From an uncultured Saprospiraceae bacterium (GTDB taxonomy: Bacteria > Bacteroidota > Bacteroidia > Chitinophagales > Saprospiraceae), in NCBI GenBank assembly GCA_937967535.1, contig CALCMV010000232.1:1-25581 (forward strand): a stretch of 25,581 nt of DNA. The letters are read 5' to 3'. A program made the translations under genes and the position numbers. Within the stretch, counting starts at the first letter, position 1, and each line of letters opens with the position of its first letter. Positions 1 to 7,996 of this stretch are shown in pieces. The notes beneath the pieces are model-generated. The model was not told the origin of the DNA, ran no database searches, and saw only the letters and a list, made by a program, of their open reading frames with translations.

Positions 1-1
1 C

Positions 2-3000
2 ACCTATACCTACACGCCCAATGCCGATTTTAATGGTACGGATAGTTTTGAATATGAAATTTGTGACAATGGCAATCCTGCCCTCTGCGACAATGCAGTA
101 GTCACCATTACCGTCACACCCGTAAACGATGCGCCCATAGCTATAGACGACAGCGAAACAACGTCGGAAGATGCGCCACTTAGTGCAGATGTCAGTCCTA
201 ATGACAGTGATGTAGATGCTGACCCTCTAACCGTCACCACTACGCCCACCGTAGCTCCTGCCAATGGTATGCTTGTACTCAATGCAGATGGCACGTATAC
301 CTACACGCCCAATGCGGATTTTAATGGTACGGATAGTTTTGAATATGAAATTTGCGACAATGGGAATCCTGCCCTCTGCGACAATGCAGTAGTCACCATT
401 ACCGTCACACCCGTAAATGATGCGCCCATAGCAGTAGACGACAGCGAAACAACACCGGAAGATACACCACTTAGTGCAGATGTCAGTCCTAATGACAGTG
501 ATGCAGATGCTGACCCTCTAACCGTCACCACTACGCCCATCGTAGCTCCTGCCAATGGTATGCTTGTACTCAATGCCGACGGCACGTATACCTACACGCC
601 CAATGCGAATTTTAATGGTACGGATAGTTTTGAATATGAAATTTGTGACAATGGCAATCCTGCCCTCTGCGACAATGCAGTAGTCACCATTACCATTGAC
701 TCTGTAAACGATGCACCCATAGCAGTAGACGACAGCGAAACAACATCAGAAGATACACCACTTAGTGCAGATGTCAGTCCTAATGACAGCGATATAGATA
801 TGGACAATTTGACCGTAACTACAACGCCCGTCACGCCGCCGTCCAATGGTATGCTTGTACTCAATGCCGATGGCACATATACCTACACGCCCAATGCAGA
901 TTTTAATGGTACAGATAGTTTTGTATATGAAATTTGTGATGATGGAAGTCCCGTTCTCTGCGACCAAGCTACCGTAACTATCACCATTGACCCCGTAAAC
1001 GATATGCCCGTAGCGGTAGATGATGCTGAAACAACTGCTGAAGATACGCCCGTCAGTGGAGATGTCAGCCCGAATGATAGCGATATAGACGGTGATAATT
1101 TGACCGTAACGACCACACCAACGGCTGTTCCCACCAACGGTACAGTCGTACTCAATGCTGACGGCACATACACCTACACACCAAATCCTGATTTCAACGG
1201 TACAGATAGCTTCCGTTACGAAATTTGCGACGATGGTACGCCTCAATTATGCGCCGAAGCTGTCGTTACTATTACCCTTACTCCGGTGAATGATATGCCT
1301 GTTGCAGTAGATGATTTCGGTACCACTCCCGAAGATGTAGCATTCAATGGCTCCACACTATTGAGTAATGATACCGATGTAGATGGCGATAATTTGACAA
1401 TAAACACAACACCTATTAGCGCACCTGCTAATGGTATGGTAGTCATCAATCCCGACGGTACATATACCTACACACCAAATTCGGGTTTCAATGGTAGCGA
1501 TACTTTTGAATATGAGGTTTGTGATGATGGTACACCCCAATTATGCGATATTGCACTAGTTACAATTACGATTGATAATGTAAACGACGCGCCTACTATC
1601 TTAGACGATACAGACACCACGCCCGAAGATACACCACTCAGCGCTGTGTCTGTCTTATTAAATGATACAGATATTGATGGAAATAATTTAACGATAAATA
1701 CAACGCCAATAACAAATGTCACCAATGGTACATTAGTCATCAATCCTGACGGTACTTATCTCTACACTCCAAATCCTAACTTCAACGGTACAGACAGCTT
1801 TGTATATGAAGTTTGTGATGATGGTGTCAATCCCGCAAATTTGTGCGGGACAGCTACGGTAACTATCACCGTTACTCCGGTAAATGATACACCCATTGCA
1901 GTAGATGATTCAGGGACAACTATGGAAGATGTGCCATTGACAGGTACAACCATATTGGCAAATGATTCAGATGTAGATACAGGCGATATATTGACAGCAA
2001 CAGTAACACCGGTCACGCCCCCGACGAATGGTGCAGTTGTCATCAATTCTGACGGTACATATACCTACACACCAAACGCTGACTTTAATGGTACAGACAG
2101 TTTTGTGTATGAAGTCTGTGATAATGGTACACCCATCGAATGTACCACTGCCACAGTCAATATTACGGTTACTTCTCTAAACGATGCACCTGTTGCAGTA
2201 GATGATGCTGAAACCACGCCGGAAGATACAGCCATTAACTCAGATGTCACACCAAATGACAGCGATGTAGATGGCGATAATCTGACCGTCACTACTACGC
2301 CTGTTCTAGCTCCGGCAAATGGTATGCTTGTACTCAATGCGAGTGGTACATACACCTACACACCCAATCCAAATTATTTTGGTACAGATAGTTTTGAATA
2401 CGAAATTTGTGATGATGGCACTCCGATAGAATGTACTACGGCAGCAGTTAATATTACCATTACTTCCGTAAATGATGCACCTATCGCAGTAGATGACATG
2501 GAAACAACGCCGGAAGACACAGCAATTAGCTCGGATGTCACACCGAATGATAGCGACGTAGATGTAGCGGATAATTTGACCGTAAATACAACACCCCTTG
2601 TAGCACCTGCAAACGGTATACTTGTTCTCAATGCAAACGGTACATACACTTACACCCCGAATCCTCAATTTTTCGGTACAGATAGTTTTACATACGAAAT
2701 TTGCGACGATGGTACTCCGCTAGAATGTGCTACTGCAGTTGTAACCATAGATGTTAGCTCTGTCAATGACCAACCCATAGCCATAGACGATGCAGATACC
2801 ACACCGGAAGATACGCCTGTCACGCTCGATATCATCGTGAATGACAGCGATACAGATACCGCAGATAATTTAACCGTCACCACAATGCCCACCACGCCGC
2901 CTGCCAATGGTACGGTAGCACTCACACCGGGCGGTCCGGCTACTTATACGCCGAATCCTGACTTCTTTGGTACTGATACATTTGAATACGAAGTATGTGA

Positions 3001-5680
3001 CAATGGCAGCCCGATTCTTTGCGATGTAGCCACCGTCACCATTACCGTCACACCCGTAAATGATGCGCCCGTAGCAGTAGATGATTCCGAAACTACGAGC
3101 GAAAATATGCCCCTTAGTTCGGATGTCACACCAAACGACAACGATGTAGACGGCGACCCGCTAACGGTCAATACTACGCCCATTACGCCTCCGGCGAATG
3201 GTACACTAGTACTCAATGCCAATGGTACATATACATATTCACCAAATGCAGGTTATAGTGGTTTGGATATGTTTGAATACGAAATTTGCGACAATGGTTC
3301 ACCTGCTTTATGCGATATGGCTACGGTGACGATTAGCATTGGCGCAGTCAATGACCCACCGATTGCAGTAGACGACACAGCGACTACGCCCGAAGATACA
3401 CCACTCAACGGGGCATCCGTACTCGCCAATGATAGTGATATTGACACAGGAGATATATTGACTGTAAGCACTACGCCCCTTACAAACGTCACCAACGGTA
3501 CACTCGTACTCAATGCAGACGGTACATACCTTTACACACCAAATCCAAATTTCTTTGGTACAGATACATTCGAATATGAAATCTGTGATAATGGTACACC
3601 CGTATTATGTTCTTCTGCAACGGTAACGATTACGGTTGATTCAGTCAATGATGCACCTGTCGCAATAGATGATGCGGAGGCTACACAGGAAGATACACCT
3701 GTCACCGCAGATGTTCTCCCGAATGATAGCGACGACGATACAGCAGATATATTAGCAGCGACAACGACACCGATTACGCCTCCCGCCAATGGTTCTGTTG
3801 TGCTTGCTGCGAATGGTACATATACTTACACCCCAAATCCGAATTTCTTTGGCACAGATACATTCGAATATGAAGTCTGTGATAATGGTACACCCGTATT
3901 ATGCGATATGGCAACGGTCACAATTACAGTAAGCTCTGTCAATGACCAACCAATCGCCTTAGACGATGCCGAAACAACACAAGAAGACACAGCAATTAGC
4001 TCCGATGTCACGCCGAATGATAGCGATGCAGATGTAGCGGATATGCTCACTGTAAACACTACGCCCCTTACAAACGTCACCAACGGTACACTCGTACTCA
4101 ATGCAGACGGTACATATACTTACACGCCAAATCCAAATTTCTTTGGTACAGATAGTTTTGAATATGAAATTTGTGATAATGCCAATCCGGCATTATGCGA
4201 TGTAGCGGTGGTAACGATTACGGTTGATTCGGTCAATGATGCACCTGTCGCATTAGACGATTCTGAAACGACGACCGAAAATACACCTGTTTCGTCAGAT
4301 GTCACACCGAATGATACCGATGTAGATATAGCGGATGTATTAACGGTAAATACAACACCGATTACGCCTCCTGCGAATGGTACACTCGTACTCAATGCTG
4401 ATGGGACATACACCTACACACCCAATCCAAATTATAGTGGTATAGATGTATTTGAGTACCAAATATGTGATGATGGCAACCCTGTATTATGCGATATTGC
4501 TACTGTTAGCATCGGCGTAGGCGCAGTCAATGACCCGCCAACAGCCATCAATGACAGCGAAACCACACCCGAAGACACAGCTATTTCTTCGGATGTCACA
4601 TTGAATGACAACGACATTGACGGCGACAACCTGACCGTAACAACCACGCCCGTAATTGCGCCTTTGAATGGTACACTTACGCTCAATGCAGACGGTACAT
4701 ATACCTACACACCAAATGCAGACTTTTTCGGAACGGATAGTTTTGTGTATGAAATCTGTGATGATGGTACTCCATCATTATGTGCAACGGCAACCGTTAT
4801 GATTGATATAACACCTGTCAACGATGCTCCTATTGCAGTAGATGATTCAGAGACGACATTGGAAGATACAGCGATTTCGTCGGATGTCAGCCCCAATGAT
4901 AGCGATACCGAAACAGGTCCATTGACTTATATGACGGTCACAGGTCCTAGCAATGGTAATTTGGTATTGAACTCGGATGGTACATATACCTACATGCCGC
5001 TTCCCGGATTCTTTGGTTCGGATATGTTCACTTACGAAGTATGCGATGCGGGTATGCCTGTTCTTTGTACGACTGCCACCGTATTCATTACAATTACATC
5101 AGATAATGATGCACCGATTGCACAAAACGACATCGGTATTACATCTGAAGATACGCCATTGAACAGTACACTCGCAGCCAATGACGAAGAACCGGATGAC
5201 GATAATCTGGTATATACAAGTACTCCCGTAACCGGACCGAGCAATGGTACAGTTGTTATCAATCCTGACGGCACATACACTTACACGCCAAATCCGAACT
5301 TCAACGGTATTGACAATTTTACCTATGAAGTCTGCGACGACGCTGTACCACAATTGTGTAGCGAAGCAGTGGCAACAATTACAGTCAATGCTGTCAATGA
5401 TGACCCAGAATTGCTAGATGATGCAGCAGTAACAGACGAATCAGTGCCTGTTGATATTGATGTCGTAGCAAATGATTCGGATGTAGAAGATGGTGCAATA
5501 GACCCATGTAGCGTAACGATTATGACACCGCCACTTGGTGGTACAATCAGCTTCGGTCCTGCACCTGCTTGTGTATTGACTTACACGCCAAATTCGGGCT
5601 TCTCCGGTGTAGATGCCTTCGAATATGAAGTTTGTGATACCGATGGTTCGTGTAGTACAGCTATCGTAGATGTTACGGTC
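2..5680 (+). repeat. In-frame tandem array of ~291-bp units coding Ig-like domains
   Basis: The phrase coding YTPN recurs at about 11, 302, 593 and 884, an exact 291-bp period (97 codons). Later units vary by a few codons. The first three units in the window are almost letter-for-letter identical, while units after about 5000 share mainly the protein motifs. The final unit (about 5400-5680) departs most: its SETTPED segment is replaced by AAVTDES and it gains an extra cysteine pair. The gradient suggests recent amplification or gene conversion toward the N-terminal side (inference). Confidence 0.95.
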
Positions 5681-6430
5681 AATGCCCTTTGTCTTGATGT
5701 ACAACTCGGCGTATGGCTCGAAGGTGCTTTGAGCGACCTAAGCAATGGCTTTTTACCGACCATGCGTACTGATTTGAGTGATGTCCGATTGTTATTGCCC
5801 GGTCAATCCAACTCAGTATTACCCGGCGGACAACCATATAACGTAGCACCTTGGAATTATCTCGGTACTGAAGGTGCAGGATGGACTGATGCCGATTATG
5901 CAGCCGCAGCAGCAGCGCAAGGCGGAAGTATTGTAGATTGGATACTGGTATCTTTCCGTACAGATATTGCTTCGAATACGACCTTCCTGCGAGCAGCAGC
6001 ACTGCTCTTTGAAGATGGTAGCGTGGTATTCCCCGAATCTTGTGTACTGACAGCTTCTGCACCAAGTGCGTTCTATGTTGTCATCGAACATCGCAACCAT
6101 ATGGGTGTGATGTCGCATGCTCCGGTATCTGTCACTGGTGGTCAGTTCAATTACGACTTCCGTATTCAGGATTCATGGACGAGTAGTACGAGCTTCGGAC
6201 AAGTTCAGACAGACCCCGGCAGATATGCCATGTACGGTTCTGACGGCGACCAGATTCCCGATATATTCAGTTATGACATCAACGCAGTAGATAAAACAAC
6301 ATGGCTGGCTGAAAACGGTATATTTGGTCAATACCTCTTTACCGATTTCAACCTCGACGGTGATACTAATGGTGGTGACAAAATTATATGGTCACGCAAT
6401 AATGGTATTGCTTCAGGTGTACCTAAGTAG
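2..6430 (+). CDS. Giant tandem-repeat (Ig/cadherin-like) adhesin, 5' end outside window
   Basis: The frame is open from base 2 with no start codon needed, so this is the C-terminal ~2140 residues of a larger protein. It consists of an interrupted first repeat plus 19 further copies, each opening with a VNDxPxAVDD motif, of a ~97-residue module: an EDTPLS turn, an NDSDxDxD acidic loop, an ANGTLVLNADGTYTYTPN strand pair and an EICDDGTPxLC hairpin. This matches the bacterial Ig/cadherin-like tandem families (Big_9, Cadherin_5, VCBS type), whose acidic loops usually bind calcium. Each copy has two cysteines in the C-D-x-G-x-P-x-x-C hairpin, suggesting one disulfide per domain. After the repeats, about 5682-6427 encodes a ~245-residue non-repeated module (LEGALSD, GTEGAGWTDADY, VVIEHRNHMGVMS) ending in a dockerin-type loop (6344-6379, D-x-N-x-D-G-D-x-N-x-x-D). 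Such tails occur on secreted Bacteroidota proteins. No Por or CHU_C tail is seen. Surface adhesion is inferred; ligand unknown. Confidence 0.93.
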   Translation, partial: TYTYTPNADFNGTDSFEYEICDNGNPALCDNAVVTITVTPVNDAPIAIDDSETTSEDAPLSADVSPNDSDVDADPLTVTTTPTVAPANGMLVLNADGTYTYTPNADFNGTDSFEYEICDNGNPALCDNAVVTITVTPVNDAPIAVDDSETTPEDTPLSADVSPNDSDADADPLTVTTTPIVAPANGMLVLNADGTYTYTPNANFNGTDSFEYEICDNGNPALCDNAVVTITIDSVNDAPIAVDDSETTSEDTPLSADVSPNDSDIDMDNLTVTTTPVTPPSNGMLVLNADGTYTYTPNADFNGTDSFVYEICDDGSPVLCDQATVTITIDPVNDMPVAVDDAETTAEDTPVSGDVSPNDSDIDGDNLTVTTTPTAVPTNGTVVLNADGTYTYTPNPDFNGTDSFRYEICDDGTPQLCAEAVVTITLTPVNDMPVAVDDFGTTPEDVAFNGSTLLSNDTDVDGDNLTINTTPISAPANGMVVINPDGTYTYTPNSGFNGSDTFEYEVCDDGTPQLCDIALVTITIDNVNDAPTILDDTDTTPEDTPLSAVSVLLNDTDIDGNNLTINTTPITNVTNGTLVINPDGTYLYTPNPNFNGTDSFVYEVCDDGVNPANLCGTATVTITVTPVNDTPIAVDDSGTTMEDVPLTGTTILANDSDVDTGDILTATVTPVTPPTNGAVVINSDGTYTYTPNADFNGTDSFVYEVCDNGTPIECTTATVNITVTSLNDAPVAVDDAETTPEDTAINSDVTPNDSDVDGDNLTVTTTPVLAPANGMLVLNASGTYTYTPNPNYFGTDSFEYEICDDGTPIECTTAAVNITITSVNDAPIAVDDMETTPEDTAISSDVTPNDSDVDVADNLTVNTTPLVAPANGILVLNANGTYTYTPNPQFFGTDSFTYEICDDGTPLECATAVVTIDVSSVNDQPIAIDDADTTPEDTPVTLDIIVNDSDTDTADNLTVTTMPTTPPANGTVALTPGGPATYTPNPDFFGTDTFEYEVCDNGSPILCDVATVTITVTPVNDAPVAVDDSETTSENMPLSSDVTPNDNDVDGDPLTVNTTPITPPANGTLVLNANGTYTYSPNAGYSGLDMFEYEICDNGSPALCDMATVTISIGAVNDPPIAVDDTATTPEDTPLNGASVLANDSDIDTGDILTVSTTPLTNVTNGTLVLNADGTYLYTPNPNFFGTDTFEYEICDNGTPVLCSSATVTITVDSVNDAPVAIDDAEATQEDTPVTADVLPNDSDDDTADILAATTTPITPPANGSVVLAANGTYTYTPNPNFFGTDTFEYEVCDNGTPVLCDMATVTITVSSVNDQPIALDDAETTQEDTAISSDVTPNDSDADVADMLTVNTTPLTNVTNGTLVLNADGTYTYTPNPNFFGTDSFEYEICDNANPALCDVAVVTITVDSVNDAPVALDDSETTTENTPVSSDVTPNDTDVDIADVLTVNTTPITPPANGTLVLNADGTYTYTPNPNYSGIDVFEYQICDDGNPVLCDIATVSIGVGAVNDPPTAINDSETTPEDTAISSDVTLNDNDIDGDNLTVTTTPVIAPLNGTLTLNADGTYTYTPNADFFGTDSFVYEICDDGTPSLCATATVMIDITPVNDAPIAVDDSETTLEDTAISSDVSPNDSDTETGPLTYMTVTGPSNGNLVLNSDGTYTYMPLPGFFGSDMFTYEVCDAGMPVLCTTATVFITITSDNDAPIAQNDIGITSEDTPLNSTLAANDEEPDDDNLVYTSTPVTGPSNGTVVINPDGTYTYTPNPNFNGIDNFTYEVCDDAVPQLCSEAVATITVNAVNDDPELLDDAAVTDESVPVDIDVVANDSDVEDGAIDPCSVTIMTPPLGGTISFGPAPACVLTYTPNSGFSGVDAFEYEVCDTDGSCSTAIVDVTVNALCLDVQLGVWLEGALSDLSNGFLPTMRTDLSDVRLLLPGQSNSVLPGGQPYNVAPWNYLGTEGAGWTDADYAAAAAAQGGSIVDWILVSFRTDIASNTTFLRAAALLFEDGSVVFPESCVLTASAPSAFYVVIEHRNHMGVMSHAPVSVTGGQFNYDFRIQDSWTSSTSFGQVQTDPGRYAMYGSDGDQIPDIFSYDINAVDKTTWLAENGIFGQYLFTDFNLDGDTNGGDKIIWSRNNGIASGVPK

Positions 6431-6483
6431 TGTCGTATGTAGATTGTGACAAAGATTCGATGACACATTGTAAATAAAATAAA

Positions 6484-6521
6484 AAGGCTTGATTGCAGAA
6501 ATGCAGTCAAGCCTTTTTTTT
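6484..6521 (+). terminator. Intrinsic terminator of the adhesin gene
   Basis: A 14-bp stem (6484-6497 with 6502-6515, one T-G wobble) closes a GAAA tetraloop and runs into eight T residues (6514-6521). It lies 53 bp after the stop codon. An A-rich run on the left side could let it work in both directions, but no convergent gene is present. Confidence 0.9.
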
Positions 6522-6540
6522 GTGTACTCTACATATTCAT

Positions 6541-6680
6541 AGGTGTTCGAGTAAAATAGGGAATAGTGGCGAATGTTTTTATGAAAAATGGGTGTCTGAA
6601 TACTCAAATATCCACTTTTAACAAAGAAATTCGCCTTGCAACTCGCGTATAATTACTTACCCTATTTTTGTCGAACACCA
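6541..6680. repeat. Imperfect inverted repeat element 1 (140 bp)
   Basis: The arms 6541-6561 and 6660-6680 match at 18 of 21 positions (GGTGTTCGA and AAAATAGGG blocks). An inner pair, GGCGAAT at 6568-6574 and ATTCGCC at 6629-6635, nests inside, so the transcript could form a two-tier hairpin. No coding capacity is seen. It may be a MITE-like relic or a structured RNA; nothing in the sequence decides between them. Confidence 0.7.
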
Positions 6681-6716
6681 CCACATATTCAACTTGGGTT
6701 AAAATCGTAATATAAG

Positions 6717-6783
6717 CCACGAATGCACCAATGATTTCAAGAGAATTATCAATAAATTCGTAAAAAAATTAGTGTATTCGTGG
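6717..6783. repeat. Imperfect inverted repeat element 2 (67 bp)
   Basis: The arms 6717-6732 and 6768-6783 (CCACGAATGCACCAAT type) match at 14 of 16 positions around a 35-bp AT-rich loop. CACGAAT-word palindromes of this kind are frequent in intergenic DNA of Bacteroidota, to my recollection. There is no ORF and no T tract right after it, so it is not a standard terminator. Confidence 0.65.
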
Positions 6784-6814
6784 TAAAAAAAAGTATTATA
6801 TTTCTAAAATGCAA

Positions 6815-6986
6815 GACGAGTGAAGTTTGGCTACCCTTTTAAGTTTGCTTGTGAGATAGTACTCGTCTGACGAAGGTTTTTGTGAAATGTAGTGATTTGT
6901 CTCATCAAATATTCGCACTAAATAAAGGGATTCGTCTGACGAGTATTCGCTTTAGGCAAAGTTAAATGGCTAGCCTGAAGTTTGTC
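6815..6986. repeat. Imperfect inverted repeat element 3 (172 bp)
   Basis: The arms are about 6815-6874 and 6931-6986. The inner block TACTCGTCTGACGAA (6860-6874) pairs with TTCGTCTGACGAGTA (6931-6945) with one mismatch, and the outer block around GGCTACCC pairs with GGCTAGCC (17 of 20). The TCGTCTGACGA core is itself a short palindrome, so it reads almost the same in both arms. No ORF. Confidence 0.65.
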
Positions 6987-7005
6987 TTTCGATTTTAAAA
7001 TCAGC

Positions 7006-7170
7006 TAAGGGAACGCGAAAAAAATAATCTACCCGTTTGAATTGCTCTTTTTCCTATGTGTTTCACTAAATTTTCCTTACGTAGCGCAGCTATGCGCGTC
7101 AAATTTAGCCAAACACATAGAAAAAATAGCTGCGTCAATTCGGGTAGATTATTTTCTTCGCGTTCCCTAA
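7006..7170. repeat. Large palindromic element 4 (165 bp, 30-bp terminal inverted repeats)
   Basis: The terminal arms 7006-7035 and 7141-7170 match at 28 of 30 positions, beginning AGGGAACGCGAA. Pairing continues inward through CTATGTGTTT and CTAAATTT blocks to a GC-rich centre where GCGCA and TGCGC (about 7084-7097) flank a four-base loop. It is more GC-rich than its surroundings, has no ORF, and resembles a MITE or fold-back element. No clean target-site duplication is visible. Confidence 0.75.
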
Positions 7171-7197
7171 TTACAAAATAAATTTTAAATAATAATA

Positions 7198-7342
7198 AAT
7201 ATGTTCGCTAAATTGAGTATTGAGTGTTTTTGATTAATAATTAAATATAATTATAATTTGTATTAATTTAAAATTTAATTATTTACAAAAATAAATAAAT
7301 TACTCGCGTTCAATTTGTAATTTTTAATTTGGCGAACACATT
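7198..7342. repeat. Imperfect inverted repeat element 5, GTTCGC-type arms
   Basis: The arm 7198-7214 (ATGTTCGCTAAATT) is inverted at 7326-7342 (AATTTGGCGAACACAT), matching at 14 of 17 positions. The interior is nearly pure A/T. Part of the right side (about 7283-7350) recurs in related form at 20141-20211, so this belongs to a dispersed family. Confidence 0.55.
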
Positions 7343-7460
7343 GAAAAACATTTTACAAGAAAAATTTACACACAAGAAAAAATACGCATTATATTTTATG
7401 AGTATTTTTATTTAAATTTTGTAATAAATTAATTTTTAATAAAATATAGTACTATTAATT

Positions 7461-7629
7461 AATGTGTTCGCCAATTTTGTTCCGACAATTATCGGGATGA
7501 ATGAAAAATTTTTGATGATAAGAAATATTTAATTAATTAATAATTATCAGTAAAAAACAAAGTAAAATTTAAGTTAATTTGTTATTCGCACTATTTAAAA
7601 TTCATAATTCAAAATTTGACGAAGACATT
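7461..7629. repeat. Imperfect inverted repeat element 6, TGTTCGCC-type arms
   Basis: AATGTGTTCGCCAATTTTG at 7461-7479 is inverted, with several changes, at 7610-7629 (CAAAATTTGACGAAGACATT). A small hairpin of the form CCGACAATTATCGG lies just inside the left arm (about 7481-7496). A further single arm of the same type occurs at about 7750-7765. It appears more decayed than elements 1-4. Confidence 0.45.
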
Positions 7630-7996
7630 TATATAATACTGTCAAAGTAATTGTTAATTTAGTTATAATTATAATTTGTAATTAATTTATTTTTAAATAT
7701 TTATGTAGATAATAAATAATAAATAATACCTGATTAATTTCTAATTTTGTATTTGACGAACATATTGATTTAAAAACCCTTCAAAAAATCTTAACAACTA
7801 ATTAAAAAATCTTAATTTTAGCTCCAAATAAATAAGAGCATGTTTGAAAAATTCCAATATGCTCTAAATTCCAAGTGAAAGGAAATGATGCTTAGGAACG
7901 GTCAAATTTAATCTTAGGTCTGAGAATGAGCTGCCTAAAACCATATAAAAAATCGGTTGCCTGATACTCAAAATTAAGCTTAAACTTAATAGAATT
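7630..7996. other. AT-rich leader region of the SprB-like gene
   Basis: No ORF of any size is convincing here. A 7-bp inverted repeat, AGAGCAT at 7835-7841 with ATGCTCT at 7859-7865, forms a possible hairpin about 130 bp before the start codon. The promoter of the downstream gene should lie in this stretch, but I cannot place a Bacteroidota -33/-7 pair with confidence, and no Shine-Dalgarno sequence precedes the ATG at 7997. Confidence 0.35.

Noticed and set aside
10..4896. Series of ~85-97-residue antisense ORFs, one per repeat unit
   Set aside because: They mirror the 291-bp period of the sense repeats and arise because the repeated codons lack antisense stops. Translations are Ser/Val-rich and show no domain of their own.
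6413..6607. Small minus-strand ORFs over the end of the adhesin and its terminator
   Set aside because: They cross the terminator hairpin and inverted repeat, and lack any protein-like pattern.
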